Below are positions 32,106 to 44,904 of a DNA stretch of 64,000 nt, piece after piece. The stretch lies in assembly GCF_004337985.1 (NCBI RefSeq), contig NC_043744.1:1118730-1182729 (forward strand). The letters run 5' to 3'. Numbering within the stretch: position 1 is the stretch's first letter; every line of letters starts with the position of its first letter. Under the pieces are notes generated by a model. That model had not been told where the DNA came from. It did not search any database and worked only from the letters and a program-made list of their open reading frames with translations. The position numbers and the translations under genes are program-made. Source of the DNA: Pyricularia pennisetigena (Eukaryota; Ascomycota; Sordariomycetes; Magnaporthales; Pyriculariaceae).

Positions 32106-35100
32106 TTTGGCTGATGAGGGTAGGGTCTGAAAGATCTTGATAGAAGTCGGAGGGTTAAAAAGGTTTGAGCGAGAGACTTTGAAGTTTAAATGAGAGACTG
32201 AAAATGTTTTAATGAGAGACTTGAAAGTTGAGCGAGTGTGATGCTGCTGGAGCTGGAGCTGAAGCTGGAATGATTGACTATGGTGAGGATGCTGATGAGA
32301 AGACAAAAAAAAAGAGAGAGATGAGAGGGAGAATATCAATGTCTTTTTATACACGAGAATTCAAAGCATCGGTATACCGCCATACTCAGGTTTTGTTCTG
32401 GAATATTGTCATGTTCAGGGCTCCTTCACGAATGTTTCGCCCAGGATGGTAGGCTTACAACTGCCAAGAGTGACACCTCCGCAAGCTAGCGCGAACTGCT
32501 GTTCAGCTCCGTGTATATATGGCGTTGTAAGTGGCGCTACGCCAGGTCCTAGTTCAAAAGGTGGAGGGGACCCTTGGACCCCTGCCAAGGCGAAACTACT
32601 TGTGGTCATGGTGAGAATGGCCATAGGGATTTCGGAAAATAGGATCTAGCACGCATGCAATTCTGAAAACTTCAAGCCAGGGTCTATAGATAGGATTTGA
32701 AGATATGCAGATATTACTGTTGGCAAGGATGGACAACTACAGGGGCGGCTCTTTGACGTTTTGTTTTCAACTCTGACGGCAAGATAACTACAGCTACCCC
32801 ATATCTAAAAGCTAGGTCAAGTGTAAACTTTGATATCAAGGCTATTACATGATATTGAGAAGGAAGCGAAGGGTCTGTGTAGGGTAGGTACTTGGTTTAT
32901 TAGATAACCCAAGGCACATTCGATTCCTTTATCCCGCCGCCAAGTTGCGCATCGCAGGGGTCCCATACAAGGGATCTTCTCTGCCTCAAACAGGGATGCC
33001 AGCCATGGGTCAGGCATTTCTGGCAAGTAGCCATATTTCTTTCTGTCCCTTCTTTGAACTACTGTAGATAACCACCCATACGATTGTAATAAGTAGAATG
33101 TGGCAGCACTACCCTGCAAGGGTAGGTAGGTAGCCAAAGGGCAAAAGTGGCCGCGGGGTCTAAGCTATTCAAAAGCACTGTGTACTGCGGGTTTAGGTGC
33201 ATTTTAACAGTAGCATGTACTTGGAAAAGTAATCAACATGGCAACATCCGGCATCCGCGAGCAGCCTCAAGCACGTCTTGCCAAGCAAGCCGAGTAACAC
33301 GGAACCTTGCAATAACTAAATAACTACCATTACTATACACGTACGTCAACCTCTAGAACAATGGTGGAGATGACATCAAACCCGCCAGACAGTCCATACG
33401 TAAAATCGTTCGCAGCCTCAAATCCGCCAAGCTAGAGCTGACAAAGCGCCACCGCCCCCACGAGACGCCCATGGAATACCATAACTTGATCCAATGAGGA
33501 CGATGGACGGATGGACTTTTCCAGGCACCCAGTGTGGCAACCACGACCTCGTATGTTTGTGTAATAAAAAGAAAACCCAAAAACAAAACTAGGTTTTCTT
33601 GTTTTTCTGCCAGAGGGAAAAACACCATCCTTGTCGTTCAAAACGATCGAAGCGCCTTCCCTCGTCTCGTCCAGTCCAACCCACGCGTCGAACCAAACCG
33701 AGCTTGCCGATCCGTGAATTTGGACAAAACAAAAGTACTTTTGTAACCTTACTCCCGGGACCCTGTGTGACATGCCCAACAGGACTTTTTTTTCCCCCGT
33801 TTGAGAAGCTTTGGCCGAACGTGCACAGACCCAGATGCTGTCGACAAGAATAATAAAAAAACGGCCAGACCGGGCTAGAAATAAAATACGGCAAGTTTTC
33901 AGGAACGAAGCCTATGGCACGCGCTAGGTACATGGCGCTACCCGCAACTGTATTCCATGAAGCACCGACGTTCCGGTCATTGTACCTTTTTTTTTTTTTT
34001 TGTATGAGTCTTGTGCGATCTAAAGTTGGAATGTTTGACTCCAGATCCTGGCGTCTTTACTAGAGAAAAACAGACAGCAGGACAGCTCACTGGAAACAAG
34101 ACAAAAGCTTCGGACGCCCCGAATATTCAATTGTCTGGGAAAGAAAAAATAAACTGCGCTTTTGTGGAGCCTCGGGTGTTGTTTTTCAAAACCGTATTGT
34201 GTTTTTAGTGCGTTTCTGGGGGCACAACGTTGCGCCAAGGGGAGGATTTTCTCTTGGGGTGGGGGGCTCCAAGGAACTGTTGAAGAAAGGGGATGTTCCC
34301 ACCCATGCAAGGAATTTAAAGAAGCAAAGAGGTCTGTTCCCCCCTTTGATGACAAGAGCCTCATCACGGGCAATGAGGCTGCAATAAGCTTGGATCACCC
34401 ATGAGAATTAGTCTAGAATAGTCTCTATTCTATGGAATGGAGCTAGAATTGACCATTTTGGCTCAATCTAAGCAACCCTAATCCGACCGATAAACAAATG
34501 CCATGATTCTGCAGCTAGACTAGATTCGATACCACGTGGTTACATCCTACAATGAATGCAGTCTCCCGCGATTTCCATCTGCGGGGGCCTCGGTACAAGT
34601 TGCATTTCCCCGCACAACTAACTGCCAGACCGACCGTGGGGATCAACCAATATTCTTCCGGTATCGCAAAACTCAATGGTGTTCCTCCAAACTGCGGTCA
34701 AGATTCTTGCCCCCTTTCACCAGGACTGTGTGCTTTTGAGCAGGAAAAAAGCTTTGCCCCGGTCATGTTCCATGGCCCCTGCATGCCATGTCAATGTTAA
34801 ATCAACAACAAGGCGTCAAGTCGTCCCATCCCCAGGAACGGCAACATTGCGATTGGAGGTTCAACACACCCCCACAAATGCATGCTTTTTGTCTTGACCA
34901 ATTTCCATCTCGTGTTCGGAGTAAACGAACCCTCGAGAGAGAGAAAAAAAACTGCAATCGAGCGCGAAAAACCATCACGGGGAGGATCTGCAGTTGCATC
35001 CGGTCCCGCACACTAAAATGTTGAGTCCCGAGGCGCGCCCCAATGCAGCAGATGAGGGGTTGGCTTACTGTATTTGGTGCTTGGTCTTCGTGATCCCACA

Positions 35101-35352
35101 CTTCATATTTTCTTTTTTTTTTTCTTTTTTTTTTTTTCCTAGAACAAGGTAAAAACAATCTCCGGCACGGACTTCTTTTCTGGGTCTTGATTGTTTAATT
35201 TCTTTTTTCTTATCTTTGTCTGATTTCTTTTCTGCCGTTGTGTCCATGATACCGTAATGCCTCGTCAGCACTTGTCATTCCCCGGCTCAACCTAATCCGC
35301 GACCTGTGGTGGAGAGTGAGAGAAAAAGAAAAAAAAAAAAAAGGTCCAACGG
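32106..35352. other. Long divergent intergenic region, no supported gene
   Basis: Separates the divergently transcribed HsbA-like (-) and tannase/feruloyl esterase (+) genes. It should hold both promoters. Pyrimidine-rich leader sequence and an A-run precede the esterase ATG at 35353. ORFs of 60-118 codons occur on both strands, overlap one another and show no motifs. Confidence 0.45.
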
Positions 35353-37203
35353 ATGTCTTTCCCGAGGAACATGTGGCTGCTTTCTCTGCTCGCGGGGGCG
35401 ACACTCGCTCAAGCAGCCACCGCCTCCGACTTTGCGGCCAAGTGCCAGGCGTTTCAGCCGGAGCGCCTCGTGAAAAACTCGACCCGCACGCGACTCGAGT
35501 ACGTCGCCAGTGGGACGACGATCCAACTAGACGACAACGTGCCCTCGTGTGGCCGGACCAGCCAGGTCGTCGACACAAATATCTGTCGGATCGCGCTCCA
35601 GATCCCCACGAGCAACCGCTCGAGTCTGAGTTTTGAGCTCTGGCTTCCCGAGCGGTGGGATGGGAAGCGCTACGTCGCGACCGGGAATGGCGGCGTCGAT
35701 GGCTGTAAGTTACCTGCCTTGGGTGCTCGTTTGGTCCAGGCTGGTCTCAACTTCAGCAGAACGACGAGCAAGCTGACTGAGTAACTCGTAAAAAAAAGGC
35801 ATCAAGTACGAAGACATTGCCTATGGGGTCAAGAATGGCTTCGCCGCCATGGGCACAAACAACGGTCACAATGGGACCACGGGGGTAGACTTTCTCAACA
35901 ATGAAGATGTAGTGGTGGACTTTTCATACCGAGCGTAGGTTTCTCATGTCTTTACTATCCCTAATTCTCCTACTCTCCATCCATCCCACACGCTCTATCC
36001 AACTTTCCCTCACGTGACTCCCTTGTAACTAACCACCCTCTCCTGCAATCATACAGCCTCCATACCGGCACCGTTTCCGCCAAGATCCTCATCCAGGAGT
36101 TCTACAGCTCCCCGCCCGCAAAGTCGTACTACATCGGCTGCTCACTAGGCGGGAGGCAGGGAATCAGCGCGGCAGAGCGCTTCCCAGAAGACGTAAGTCA
36201 ACCCACCGCCCCCCCTCCTCACTTTCACCATCCAACACCTCCAACTTACCACTAACCCAAACGGGATTTCACACTTTTTCCACCAAAAAAAAAGTACGAT
36301 GGGATCCTTGCCGGCGCCCCAGCCGTAGACTTCAATCACCTCTACTCCCTGCGCGCCCGCATGTTCACCATCACCGGCTCCCCGGGCTCGCCAGACTACA
36401 TTTCTGCCTCGACCTGGAGCGGCCTGATCCACGACGAAGTCCTCTCGCAGTGCGACGGCCTCGACGGCGTCGCCGACGGCATCATTGAGATCGCCAACAA
36501 GTGCCACTTTGACCCGACCACGCTCCTCTGCCGAGCCGACCAGGCCGACCAGGCCGGCCAGGCCTGTCTCTCGCAGGCGCAAGTCGCCCAGGTCCAGACC
36601 GTCTACGCCCCGTACACCTACGCCAACGGGACGCTCCTGTGGCCGCGCATGAACCCGGGCGCCGAGATCCTCGCCTCGGCCGGCCTGCTCGCGGGCCGGC
36701 CCTTCTCCCCCTCGGTCGAGTGGTTCCGGTACGCGGTGCTCTCGGACCCGGCCTGGGACCCGGCGACCTACGACCTGGCCGACGCCGAAGCCGCCGAGAC
36801 CTCCAACCCGGGCGGGATCAGGACGTTCCCCGAGTCGCTGCCGGCGTTCAAGGCCCGCGGCGGCCGCATCGTGGCCTACCACGGCGAGCAGGACCAGCAG
36901 ATCTGGTCCTCCAACTCGGAGCGCTTCTACGACCGCCTGGCCGCCGCCGACCCTGGTCTGGACTCGTACCTGCGCTTCTTCCGCATCTCGGGCATGAATC
37001 ACTGTGCCGGCGGTCCCGGCGCTTGGATGTTTGGCCAGGGGGGCTCGTCCGCCTCGATCCCCTTTGAGCCCGAGCGCAACGCCTTTGCCGCTCTGGTGGC
37101 CTGGGTCGAGAAGGGCCAGGCTCCAGAGGCCATCACGGGAACAAAGCTTGTCAACGACAGCGTGGACCAGGGGATCGACTTTCAGAGGAGCCACTGCCGG
37201 TAG
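35353..37203 (+). CDS. Secreted tannase / feruloyl esterase family enzyme
   Basis: Four exons: 35353-35704, 35799-35934, 36057-36192 and 36295-37203, total 510 residues, all junctions GT..AG and in frame. Signal peptide 1-21. The serine-hydrolase nucleophile sits in GCSLGGRQG (Ser192); the acid is Asp408 in YHGEQDQQIW and the base His444 in MNHCAGGPG. Cys191 and Cys445 flank Ser192 and His444, giving the CS-D-HC motif that defines this family, in which a disulfide holds the catalytic Ser and His together. Length is normal for fungal tannases and type-B feruloyl esterases (510-560). It would release gallate from tannins or ferulate and related hydroxycinnamates from plant cell walls; the two cannot be separated by sequence reading alone. 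The poly-A run and four N bases (37220-37239) start just after the stop codon. Confidence 0.94.
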
Positions 37204-37891
37204 GTCACTCACAGCCCTCNNNNAAAAAAAAAAAAAAAAAAAAGAAAAAGACATGTATACCACGTGTTTTCGGCGCCAGTTGCTAACCCTCGTTTCGAAA
37301 GCTATCCCCTCGAACAAACTTACATCTCTGGGCCGTCCAAGCAGCCGGCGAGCTGGCAATGTCTGCCACCGAGCAAGTCTCCCAGTGAAATATAGATTAA
37401 TCGCTCCTCGGAGCTCTCGGAAAACCTGCATGTAAGCTAACGTCACGCGCCTTGAAGTTTGCCCAAGTCATCACGATTTATTCCTGCGATGGTTGTAGAC
37501 ATGCCCAAGAAAGCGTCTTTAACTATTTCAAAAGTACAAAAGAATATCAATACATCTTGTACATAATCATGCATCTGCGAATGGCTGCCTCTCAGGCCAC
37601 TCTGACGAATGACGATTTGGATTAACAAGCGACAAGTCTAATTGATGCAATATCAAACTCCCCCTGGCTTTCGCACAGTAATTTGCAAGTCCAAGAATAC
37701 GGACAAAATATTCAAGAACTAAGCCAAAGTAAACGTCATGACTACATTTCCGGAACAAGGTCCCTAGACATCAGCATGGGAGTCTGACCAGCTGTTTGTT
37801 CACTGCTTCAGGCTCATACCAATTTCTTCAACTCCAAGTTGAAACCATTTTTGAGATCCAAAGTCTTTCTGACTGTGCCATACCTGTGTTT
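37204..37891. other. Convergent 3' region with assembly gap
   Basis: Contains four N bases (37220-37223) next to a homopolymer of about 20 A, where assembly is unreliable. No gene recognised. It holds the 3' ends of the esterase (+) and the F-box/LRR gene (-). Confidence 0.6.
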
Positions 37892-40800
37892 TCACCTCAG
37901 TCCGACATGGCCTTTCTCAACAATGAACCGAACAGGCTGTTTGATCCTTCCTTTGGCCACCCCTTTCGGCAGCACAACCGGTCTTAGTACGGGCCCAAAC
38001 CCAGCACCTGGTGGAGTATACATGCCGGGCCGCCTGCCAGGATGCCAAGTAGCTGCGCGTGGGGAGCCTCCTGCGACCGAGGGACCAACACTTTCGGGCG
38101 CCGAGAAGGAACCCCGTGCCGAACGTTGCGGGGGAGGCAGGCCAGGGCCCATATACCCCTGGTAACTCGAATTGCGCACCATTGCGCCCTGGTGTAGATG
38201 AGGAAAGGTCATCTCGTCTGGACTTTGGGTATACCTCAAAGCACGGCTTCCCCTGTCATCGAATCCCCATCGCTCGACACCCCCGCCATTCAGCCACCCG
38301 GCAAGGTTCTTACACTGACTGACGTCGAGCCAGCGGAGGCGTCCGCAACCTTCCAGTACGTTTTCAACGCCCATGCCGGTTACACGAACGCATCCCCTGA
38401 CGCTGATACCCTCGAGTTCGTTGAGGTGAAGTGCGATGCAGCCCAGGCTGGCGTCTGACACGGCGCTTCCGCAAAACGCCAGCCGGAGCTCCCGAAGCTG
38501 CGGCAGGCCTAGGGCGACCACTTCAGTTGCCGTATCGGACAGGGCGCAGCAGAATGAAAGGTCCAAATGAGTGAGGTTTTTGGCGGCTGTGACCAGGGCC
38601 ACTATGGCATTGTCCGACAAGTATGTGCAATCAGCCAAACTCAGGCGACTCAAAACATTCAAACGATGGTCTGCCCAGGCCTGGAAACCATGATCAGTGA
38701 TTGAAGTGCATCGCGTCAATGAGAGCGACTCGAGTCGATTCGACGCGTGCGCAGCGAGATGCGCCATGGACCTGTCAGTGATGTGTTTGCAGTAGCTGAG
38801 ATCAAGCTTGCGGAGCTTCGGGCACCCGATAACCGTCCCAGGAGGAGGCATGTTAGGTGGCGGCTGGTTTTGTGTGTGCGCCTGCTTGGCAGATCGCGAC
38901 CTCGAAACGACAGCTTTGCCACCAGGCCCTATCGTAGTGTTCGCCGTCGGCGAAGGGGGATGTGGGACCACCCAACCGACTACCCTCGCCAGCAAGTTGT
39001 CGCCAACTTTGCGGCAGTTACTCCAGTCTATTTCCTCAAGTTCCTTGGCATTATCACTCATCTCCAGGATCTGGCCAGCCGAAACCTCCCAGACTGACTT
39101 CATGCGCCAGGTCTTTACGTTTCGGCCGCAACTCTTCCATAGTGCTTGAAAGCCCTCATCAGAAAGATGAAAGCAGTTGCTGATGTCGATAGACAGGGGT
39201 CTAGGCCCGATGAAAGGTGCCAGAACATTGATGATGCACCAGTCGTTTATTCTCCGGCTGTATTGTGCCAGGTTCACGTGTGTGCAGAGTCTCGATGACG
39301 TCGTCAAGACCTCTTTCCAGTGGCGACTGACGGCACGAAGTCGAAGGAGCTCGAGAAGATCTAAATGTTCAAATATCGAGATTAGGATACCGTCTGGAAG
39401 GGAGCCGTCGCCGCGATCTTCTGATGCCCCGCTTAGCTCACGAGGTATCGTCCGAGCCTTTTTGAAGGGAACGTGCTCTTCGTCATCCGGGGGCGGCGGT
39501 GTAGGGAATGAGAATGGCTTTAGAGGGCTGGAGTCAACAACCATGTGGTTCTTGACTCCATCGGAGTTTGCAGGTGACGACGGTTCTGTCTGCGGGGTGG
39601 GAGGCGCCAATGAATTTCTGCGACGGTTCCGCATGTTCTCCATGTCCACACTGAGATATGGGTCTGGATCTGTCGGTTGATGAGTCTCAGTTTCATGCTT
39701 GCTGGGTGACGTAGGTTTCGATGGTGTTGTGAAGGTTACTTGAGGCAACAGCTGTTTTGTGGGAGTTCTGGGTGGGCCTTGTGTTTCGGCGTCATCATTT
39801 CCCGCGTCTTCCATCTCGACGTCTTCCTCCTCCTTCTTCTGCTGTTGATATCGCATACGGGCCGTCTCTTCAACCTGTAGCTTCAACTCTGGTGGGCAGC
39901 GTCTCCACAACTCCTCCAGTGCCTGACCGCTTATCACCAAGCATTCCACCGTCGTGATTGACCTCACTGTGGCCGTGCGTCCCGGAGACAGTCCAAGACT
40001 GGCAACCTCGCCAAAGTACTGTCCTTGGTGAAGTCTGGGTCTAACGTATGAAGTCCGTGTCGCCCTTCGAGTGGTTGGTCCGGCCGCGTCCTCATGAATG
40101 ACCTCGGCTTCACCACGAACGACAAAGTATATCTCGTTTCCTTGGCTACCTTGCTGTATGATATCGGTGAATGGTGGGAAGGATTTCGGTATCGCACTCA
40201 GCCCCAGGAAGTGAAGGATGTCGGACGGAAGGGCCGAAAAGAGCGGCAGCTCTGTGAGAGTCTTCCGAACGTTGACGTATCCGCTGCCTAGGGCGCTGCC
40301 ACCCACTGCTGGGTCTTCAATGATACCGGGACTAGGTGACTTGCGCTTCTTCCTGTTCACTACAAATCGTTCTGCGATGCTCCCAGTCTCGCCCGTAGCT
40401 ACCTCTCCAGGCGCGGCCTCCCTGGCTTTGCTCTTGTCTATCAACTTGACATGGCCGCCTGCCCGCTCTTGTTGCTTCTTCTTGAGAATATTAAGGCGCT
40501 CTTGGGCTTCTTGTCGGATGGCCTGCTCCATGTCAGGAAAGCGGGGAAGTTCGGTTTGCAGGTCCTCCTTCTTGAGAACAACGAGCAAGCATTTCGAGCG
40601 AGCGATGATGGTCGCGGTGCGAGGCATGTCCATGAGTACGCCGATTTCACCAAAGAAAGCCCCTGGCTTGAGTTCCGCATAGACCGCCTCACCATCGCGC
40701 GACGTGACCGCCACCACACCTCGCACGAGCCAGTACATTGCTCTTGCCTCATCGCCTTCTGTCAGGATGTGGTCGTGGGGGGCGTGGACTTGTGGTCTGA

Positions 40801-41086
40801 GGTGCTTTCCTATAGCGGCGAGGAATTCATCGGGTGCGGACATGAATAGAGGGAAGGATCTAATTCGGTCGACAAGGTCAAGCGGCATATCCCGAATTGT
40901 CGAAGCAGTCAGAGGACTGGGCCGCATGGGTCGCGTGGGGTTCGTTTCGACATTGAATGACCTCAAAAGGGAAGAGGTTGACACCGGCTGGCCACCAGGG
41001 CCGTGTCCGGCATTGGCGACTTGTCCATGTTGATGAGACTGATGTACCCTATAGGCCGAGGGCGATGGTGACGTACGCCGTCGCAT
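37892..41086 (-). CDS. Two cyclic-nucleotide-binding domains fused to F-box and leucine-rich repeats
   Basis: Single frame of 1064 residues from the ATG at 41086; the frame stays open upstream to 41194 but without another ATG. Order: disordered N-terminus (1-75); CNB domain 1 at about 77-199 with cassette FGEIGVLMDMPRTATI (Glu147, Arg156); linker; CNB domain 2 at about 277-404 with FGEVASL..GRTATV (Glu360, Arg370); Ser/Pro-rich linker; F-box at about 560-604 (LPDGILISIFEHLDLLELLRL); AMN1/FBXL-type leucine-rich repeats at about 629-929 (for example LRKLDLSYCKHITDRS, LTHLDLSFCCALSD); Gly/Arg/Pro-rich tail. Both cassettes keep the Glu and Arg that grip cyclic-nucleotide sugar-phosphate. An F-box docks to Skp1 in SCF ubiquitin ligases and LRRs usually hold the substrate, so the layout suggests a ligase receptor gated by a small ligand; that link is inference. 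Confidence 0.88.
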   Translation of the reverse strand: MRRRTSPSPSAYRVHQSHQHGQVANAGHGPGGQPVSTSSLLRSFNVETNPTRPMRPSPLTASTIRDMPLDLVDRIRSFPLFMSAPDEFLAAIGKHLRPQVHAPHDHILTEGDEARAMYWLVRGVVAVTSRDGEAVYAELKPGAFFGEIGVLMDMPRTATIIARSKCLLVVLKKEDLQTELPRFPDMEQAIRQEAQERLNILKKKQQERAGGHVKLIDKSKAREAAPGEVATGETGSIAERFVVNRKKRKSPSPGIIEDPAVGGSALGSGYVNVRKTLTELPLFSALPSDILHFLGLSAIPKSFPPFTDIIQQGSQGNEIYFVVRGEAEVIHEDAAGPTTRRATRTSYVRPRLHQGQYFGEVASLGLSPGRTATVRSITTVECLVISGQALEELWRRCPPELKLQVEETARMRYQQQKKEEEDVEMEDAGNDDAETQGPPRTPTKQLLPQVTFTTPSKPTSPSKHETETHQPTDPDPYLSVDMENMRNRRRNSLAPPTPQTEPSSPANSDGVKNHMVVDSSPLKPFSFPTPPPPDDEEHVPFKKARTIPRELSGASEDRGDGSLPDGILISIFEHLDLLELLRLRAVSRHWKEVLTTSSRLCTHVNLAQYSRRINDWCIINVLAPFIGPRPLSIDISNCFHLSDEGFQALWKSCGRNVKTWRMKSVWEVSAGQILEMSDNAKELEEIDWSNCRKVGDNLLARVVGWVVPHPPSPTANTTIGPGGKAVVSRSRSAKQAHTQNQPPPNMPPPGTVIGCPKLRKLDLSYCKHITDRSMAHLAAHASNRLESLSLTRCTSITDHGFQAWADHRLNVLSRLSLADCTYLSDNAIVALVTAAKNLTHLDLSFCCALSDTATEVVALGLPQLRELRLAFCGSAVSDASLGCIALHLNELEGISVRGCVRVTGMGVENVLEGCGRLRWLDVSQCKNLAGWLNGGGVERWGFDDRGSRALRYTQSPDEMTFPHLHQGAMVRNSSYQGYMGPGLPPPQRSARGSFSAPESVGPSVAGGSPRAATWHPGRRPGMYTPPGAGFGPVLRPVVLPKGVAKGRIKQPVRFIVEKGHVGLR

Positions 41087-44000
41087 GACGGTCCCTCCCG
41101 TCGCGCTCAGGCGATGGACCGAATATTTGTCTTGCCGGCCAGGCCTTGGCTCGCGCAGAATGATACTCCAGACAGGTAGAACGGATTGTAACACGCAGTG
41201 ACCCTCAAGATTGGTGGGTCCAGATACGGGATCAAGAACCGAACAAGTACAAGAAGGCGTATTAATCGGCTATTCGGAAGGTCTTGCCAGTGTGCAGGTA
41301 GCTGTCGTAGCTACAGTGGAACGGCACCAATGACCTGTAGGTCGACAGTTGACGGTTCGTGGCAAATTTGGTTTGCAGGCGGATTCAGGCAGAAGTATTC
41401 ATGCTAAAACGAAGGAAGGCCACTGAGTTCGAGGTGCCGCGAAAACCACGAAGCTCTCGTCTGGCAAACGAGCGTTGTGCGTGATGTTTTTCGTGGACCT
41501 CTTCACCCTTGCACAGCTTGCGGCAAGGAAGGCGCGGCGTAATGATTGCACACAGGGAATTCGAGCAGAGCGCAGGTTTGGGAGTCGGTAGGATCGTCAA
41601 GGCAGTAGAAACAGTAGCCTGAATGAAGGTGGTTGAAGCTCGTGGTGACTGGCTATCGGTATGTTGTCGCGGGGTGTCGCTGGCGTGAGTCAACAGGTGG
41701 ACATGTCGCAAGAGCTCGTGAAAAGTCGAATAGATCGAGGAGAGATGTCGCCAATCTGACAATTAAGGACCGCTCGGTCGGTTTCGTGGGACGTTCGAGA
41801 TTGTTGAGCCGCCGCGGGAAAACTAGGGTGGTGGATTAGGGGACTAGGAGACTTGACGCATTTTGTGAGGTTGGGTTCAACATAACGAGACATGAGGTCT
41901 TTCTTTGGTCTAGAATTATTATCTTACAAGGTTCGATTCCACATGAAGCCACTTAGGCTGAAGATCAATATCGGTTCTTGGTAATGCAGAATCTGTTTGC
42001 TTGAGACAGTTAGGCAGGTAGGCAGGATACCTTAACCTTAGTTGAGCGAGGTAAGGGAGGAGTTGGCTGGCTTGGGGAAGTTGCGGGAAGGATGGAGCTG
42101 GCTACCCGAGCAAATGGATGGGCCACACAGAATCGGGAAGCTCCTTCCTAGCCTAGCGCAAGCCAATACACAACGAACCAGCCGAGCATTGCTCTAGTGG
42201 TGCCCTGTGCTCGAGTCGGGAAGGAGGTCCCTTGCTTGAGCAAAGCGGGGTTAAAGCCACCGAAATGAAACCCACTTGAACGGATGCCGGCGTGTAAAGA
42301 TAGTATCATTCTATTTTTTTCTCACTTGCTTGGTTTTGATTCATGTAGCTTTTTGCTGTTTTGCTTACTCATTTTGCTTGGTGACCCTCATCTGCCAGGA
42401 TAGCTTCTCAAGATGATGGGACCGAAAAAAAAGACAAAAACGACCAAAAAAAAAAAAAAAAAAAAAATCAGGGTCGTCGTGGCCTTGTATTCCCAACGTC
42501 GTATTGATGCAAACATGCACGCCAGACCTGCCTGTGCTAAGCAAGGTGCAGCGCAGCAATCAGTCAGACCGACAGACGGCAGCATCTGGCGGTGCACGGT
42601 TGTTTGGCTGTCCAAAACGTGGGGCGCTACGCTAAAAACCTGGGTGGTGGGCAACAATCCTAGTGCAAAATCTGCGACAGGGGAAAATCTCAAGGGTACA
42701 CGCGCACAGTGGAAGATGCACTCCTGCGGCCGGTGTACCAGGGACCAGCCATCAGGTTCGCCCGCTCAAATCTTCAATGCATTGCCGAAGGGGAATTTTG
42801 GAGCTGGAGTTCGAGCAAGGTGGCGGGAAATTTTTGACCATTGGAGTGCTTCCTCATAACCTCATAATGGCTATAATATCAATTCGACGAGACACTATGG
42901 CTTAGCTTTAATTTGTCGGCAGTAATGATGGGCCTTAGTTTAAACATGTCATCTTGCCCAAAATGTACCATTGAAATCATCACAGCCGATCCGCATCGTT
43001 GGCACCATTTGATCAAGTCAATGCGTCCGTCAGTCACAGCTGGCGGGGCTCCCGCGCTGTCCCTCTTCACTCCACAAAGGGTGACTCTGCCACATCACAG
43101 ACGTCACGGCTCCTGCGTTCATCAGGGGTGGCCTCTGCACGGAAAGCTTGCCTTTGGTTCTAGAAGATTTAAGCACGGATCACTGGGTGGCATAGCTCCC
43201 CTGGCTCAGAACGTTTGGTCTGGGAATCCTGAGAAAAATATCCCGACGTGCATGATTGGATTTTCCGAAGGCTGCCTGCACTGCACATCTGCCTGTACGT
43301 CACGAGAAGGCGCTTTCCGCCAACCGTACCATTCATGGCACCATTCGATCGACACATCAGACTCACACTGAGGTCAGGGCTCAGATGATGCTATCTTTTG
43401 GCATCAGCTCGCTTGTTTTACTTCTTAATCATTTTACCGTTTATAAGGAAGAGAGGGAAATTGATAAGAGAGCATAAATAATCGCCAAAGTGACAAAGAT
43501 CCGTGCAACGAGTCAGTAGGCCCTAAATTGACGGACGAAACAAACGTCGACGCGGATATGCAAAGCGCAGAGCTCGAACCAAGAGCCTGCCATTACCATG
43601 TGCTGGCCCAGAGCCAAGCGGTTGCAGGTGTGTACACCATGAACAAGCAGTGGGATTAACCAACATGCAAGGCATTGGCAAACTTTTTTTTTTTCTTGAA
43701 TACGCCAGCACCGTCTTCTAGTAAAACAAATGCATTAAACAAAACAAGACACAGTACACCCTCACAGAACGTTTGCGATCCTAACCTAGTAAACTGATAT
43801 AAGCCACCCATAAGTCTCCTCTTAATCTCGTTTTCCCCATCTGCTTGACGTAGGCACCATGTTCGTCAGCCTGTCACATCAATCAGCTTCAGCCGATTTC
43901 TTTCGGCGATACCGATTGGTTCATCTTCAGACTGCCAGCGACAAAACCGTTGCTTCGTTCTTCCACCATTTGAGGCACTTCTGCCGCCATTTTCATGCAT

Positions 44001-44872
44001 TGCCTGCATTCTAATTTGCTGATCGTGTTTCGTCCAAAGCCCTATTCGAGAAGCCTTCACGACTTGCATCATGCTCTTGTTCCCAAACACTACCTAGGTC
44101 TAGACCGCAACCTATATACCGTGAAGCTCGGCGGGCACGTGGAAAAGATAATAACACCCTGTGAGTTCTCAAAACTAACCAGTGGCCGGAAAGTTCCCAG
44201 AACCCACAGGGATCGGGCACAGCCAGACGCAGAGGCACTACGTTCATCGGTTTCCACAATGCTTGGATTACTAGTAGACGTGGTGTTATTATTACGTCAA
44301 GGTAACAGATGCCCTGGGTATGTGGAAGCATATCAGAGATTCTACCAAGGGCTCATCCTCTACCGTCACTCCATAAACTCCCCACTTTGAAGCGTACATG
44401 GTAATTCTGACATTTCCACTGTTACAGCAGAAGCTTGTCTCTGCTGATTCTCTACAGCATTTATTTATTTTATACTGTCCTTACTTGTGCATAAAGACCC
44501 TCTTCTCAATGTATAACCGAAAGAAATCACAGTTTCCTCCTGTCATGCAGCCCACACAACCCTCTTCCAGAGCTATCTATACGCACTGTCTTGGTCAAAC
44601 AGGCATACCAATGGATGGTACACTTCTCGGTTGCGCAAAGTTTAAATCATGGTGCGTTCAGCACCTTGATCCGTTCCACACCCCTGATGGGAATATTTGG
44701 CACGCCATTCTTGATATGAGGCGTGAAAATCCCGTTTGCGCCTTGCACTGATAAACGCGACACGAAAGTTAGTTAACCTGCTCAGCCCCCAAGGCTTCAA
44801 ACACTGTCCTGTGATTACGTACGCCAATGACTGATGCAGATTTAGGTTTGTGCTCTACTGCAGTTTTTTCCG

Positions 44873-44904
<32 letters not shown>

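Noticed and set aside
34395..34530. Weak inverted pair of TAGTCTAG/CTAGACTA strings as a second MITE
   Set aside because: Arms match over only about eight bases and no target duplication is seen.
36145..37446. 433-codon minus-strand ORF opposite the esterase
   Set aside because: Crosses the N gap and is the antisense shadow of exon 4 of the tannase-type gene.
41905..41950. tRNA-Gly-like fragment (GGTCTAG... GGTTCGATTCC)
   Set aside because: Lacks a paired T-stem, anticodon stem and acceptor stem; at most a decayed relic.
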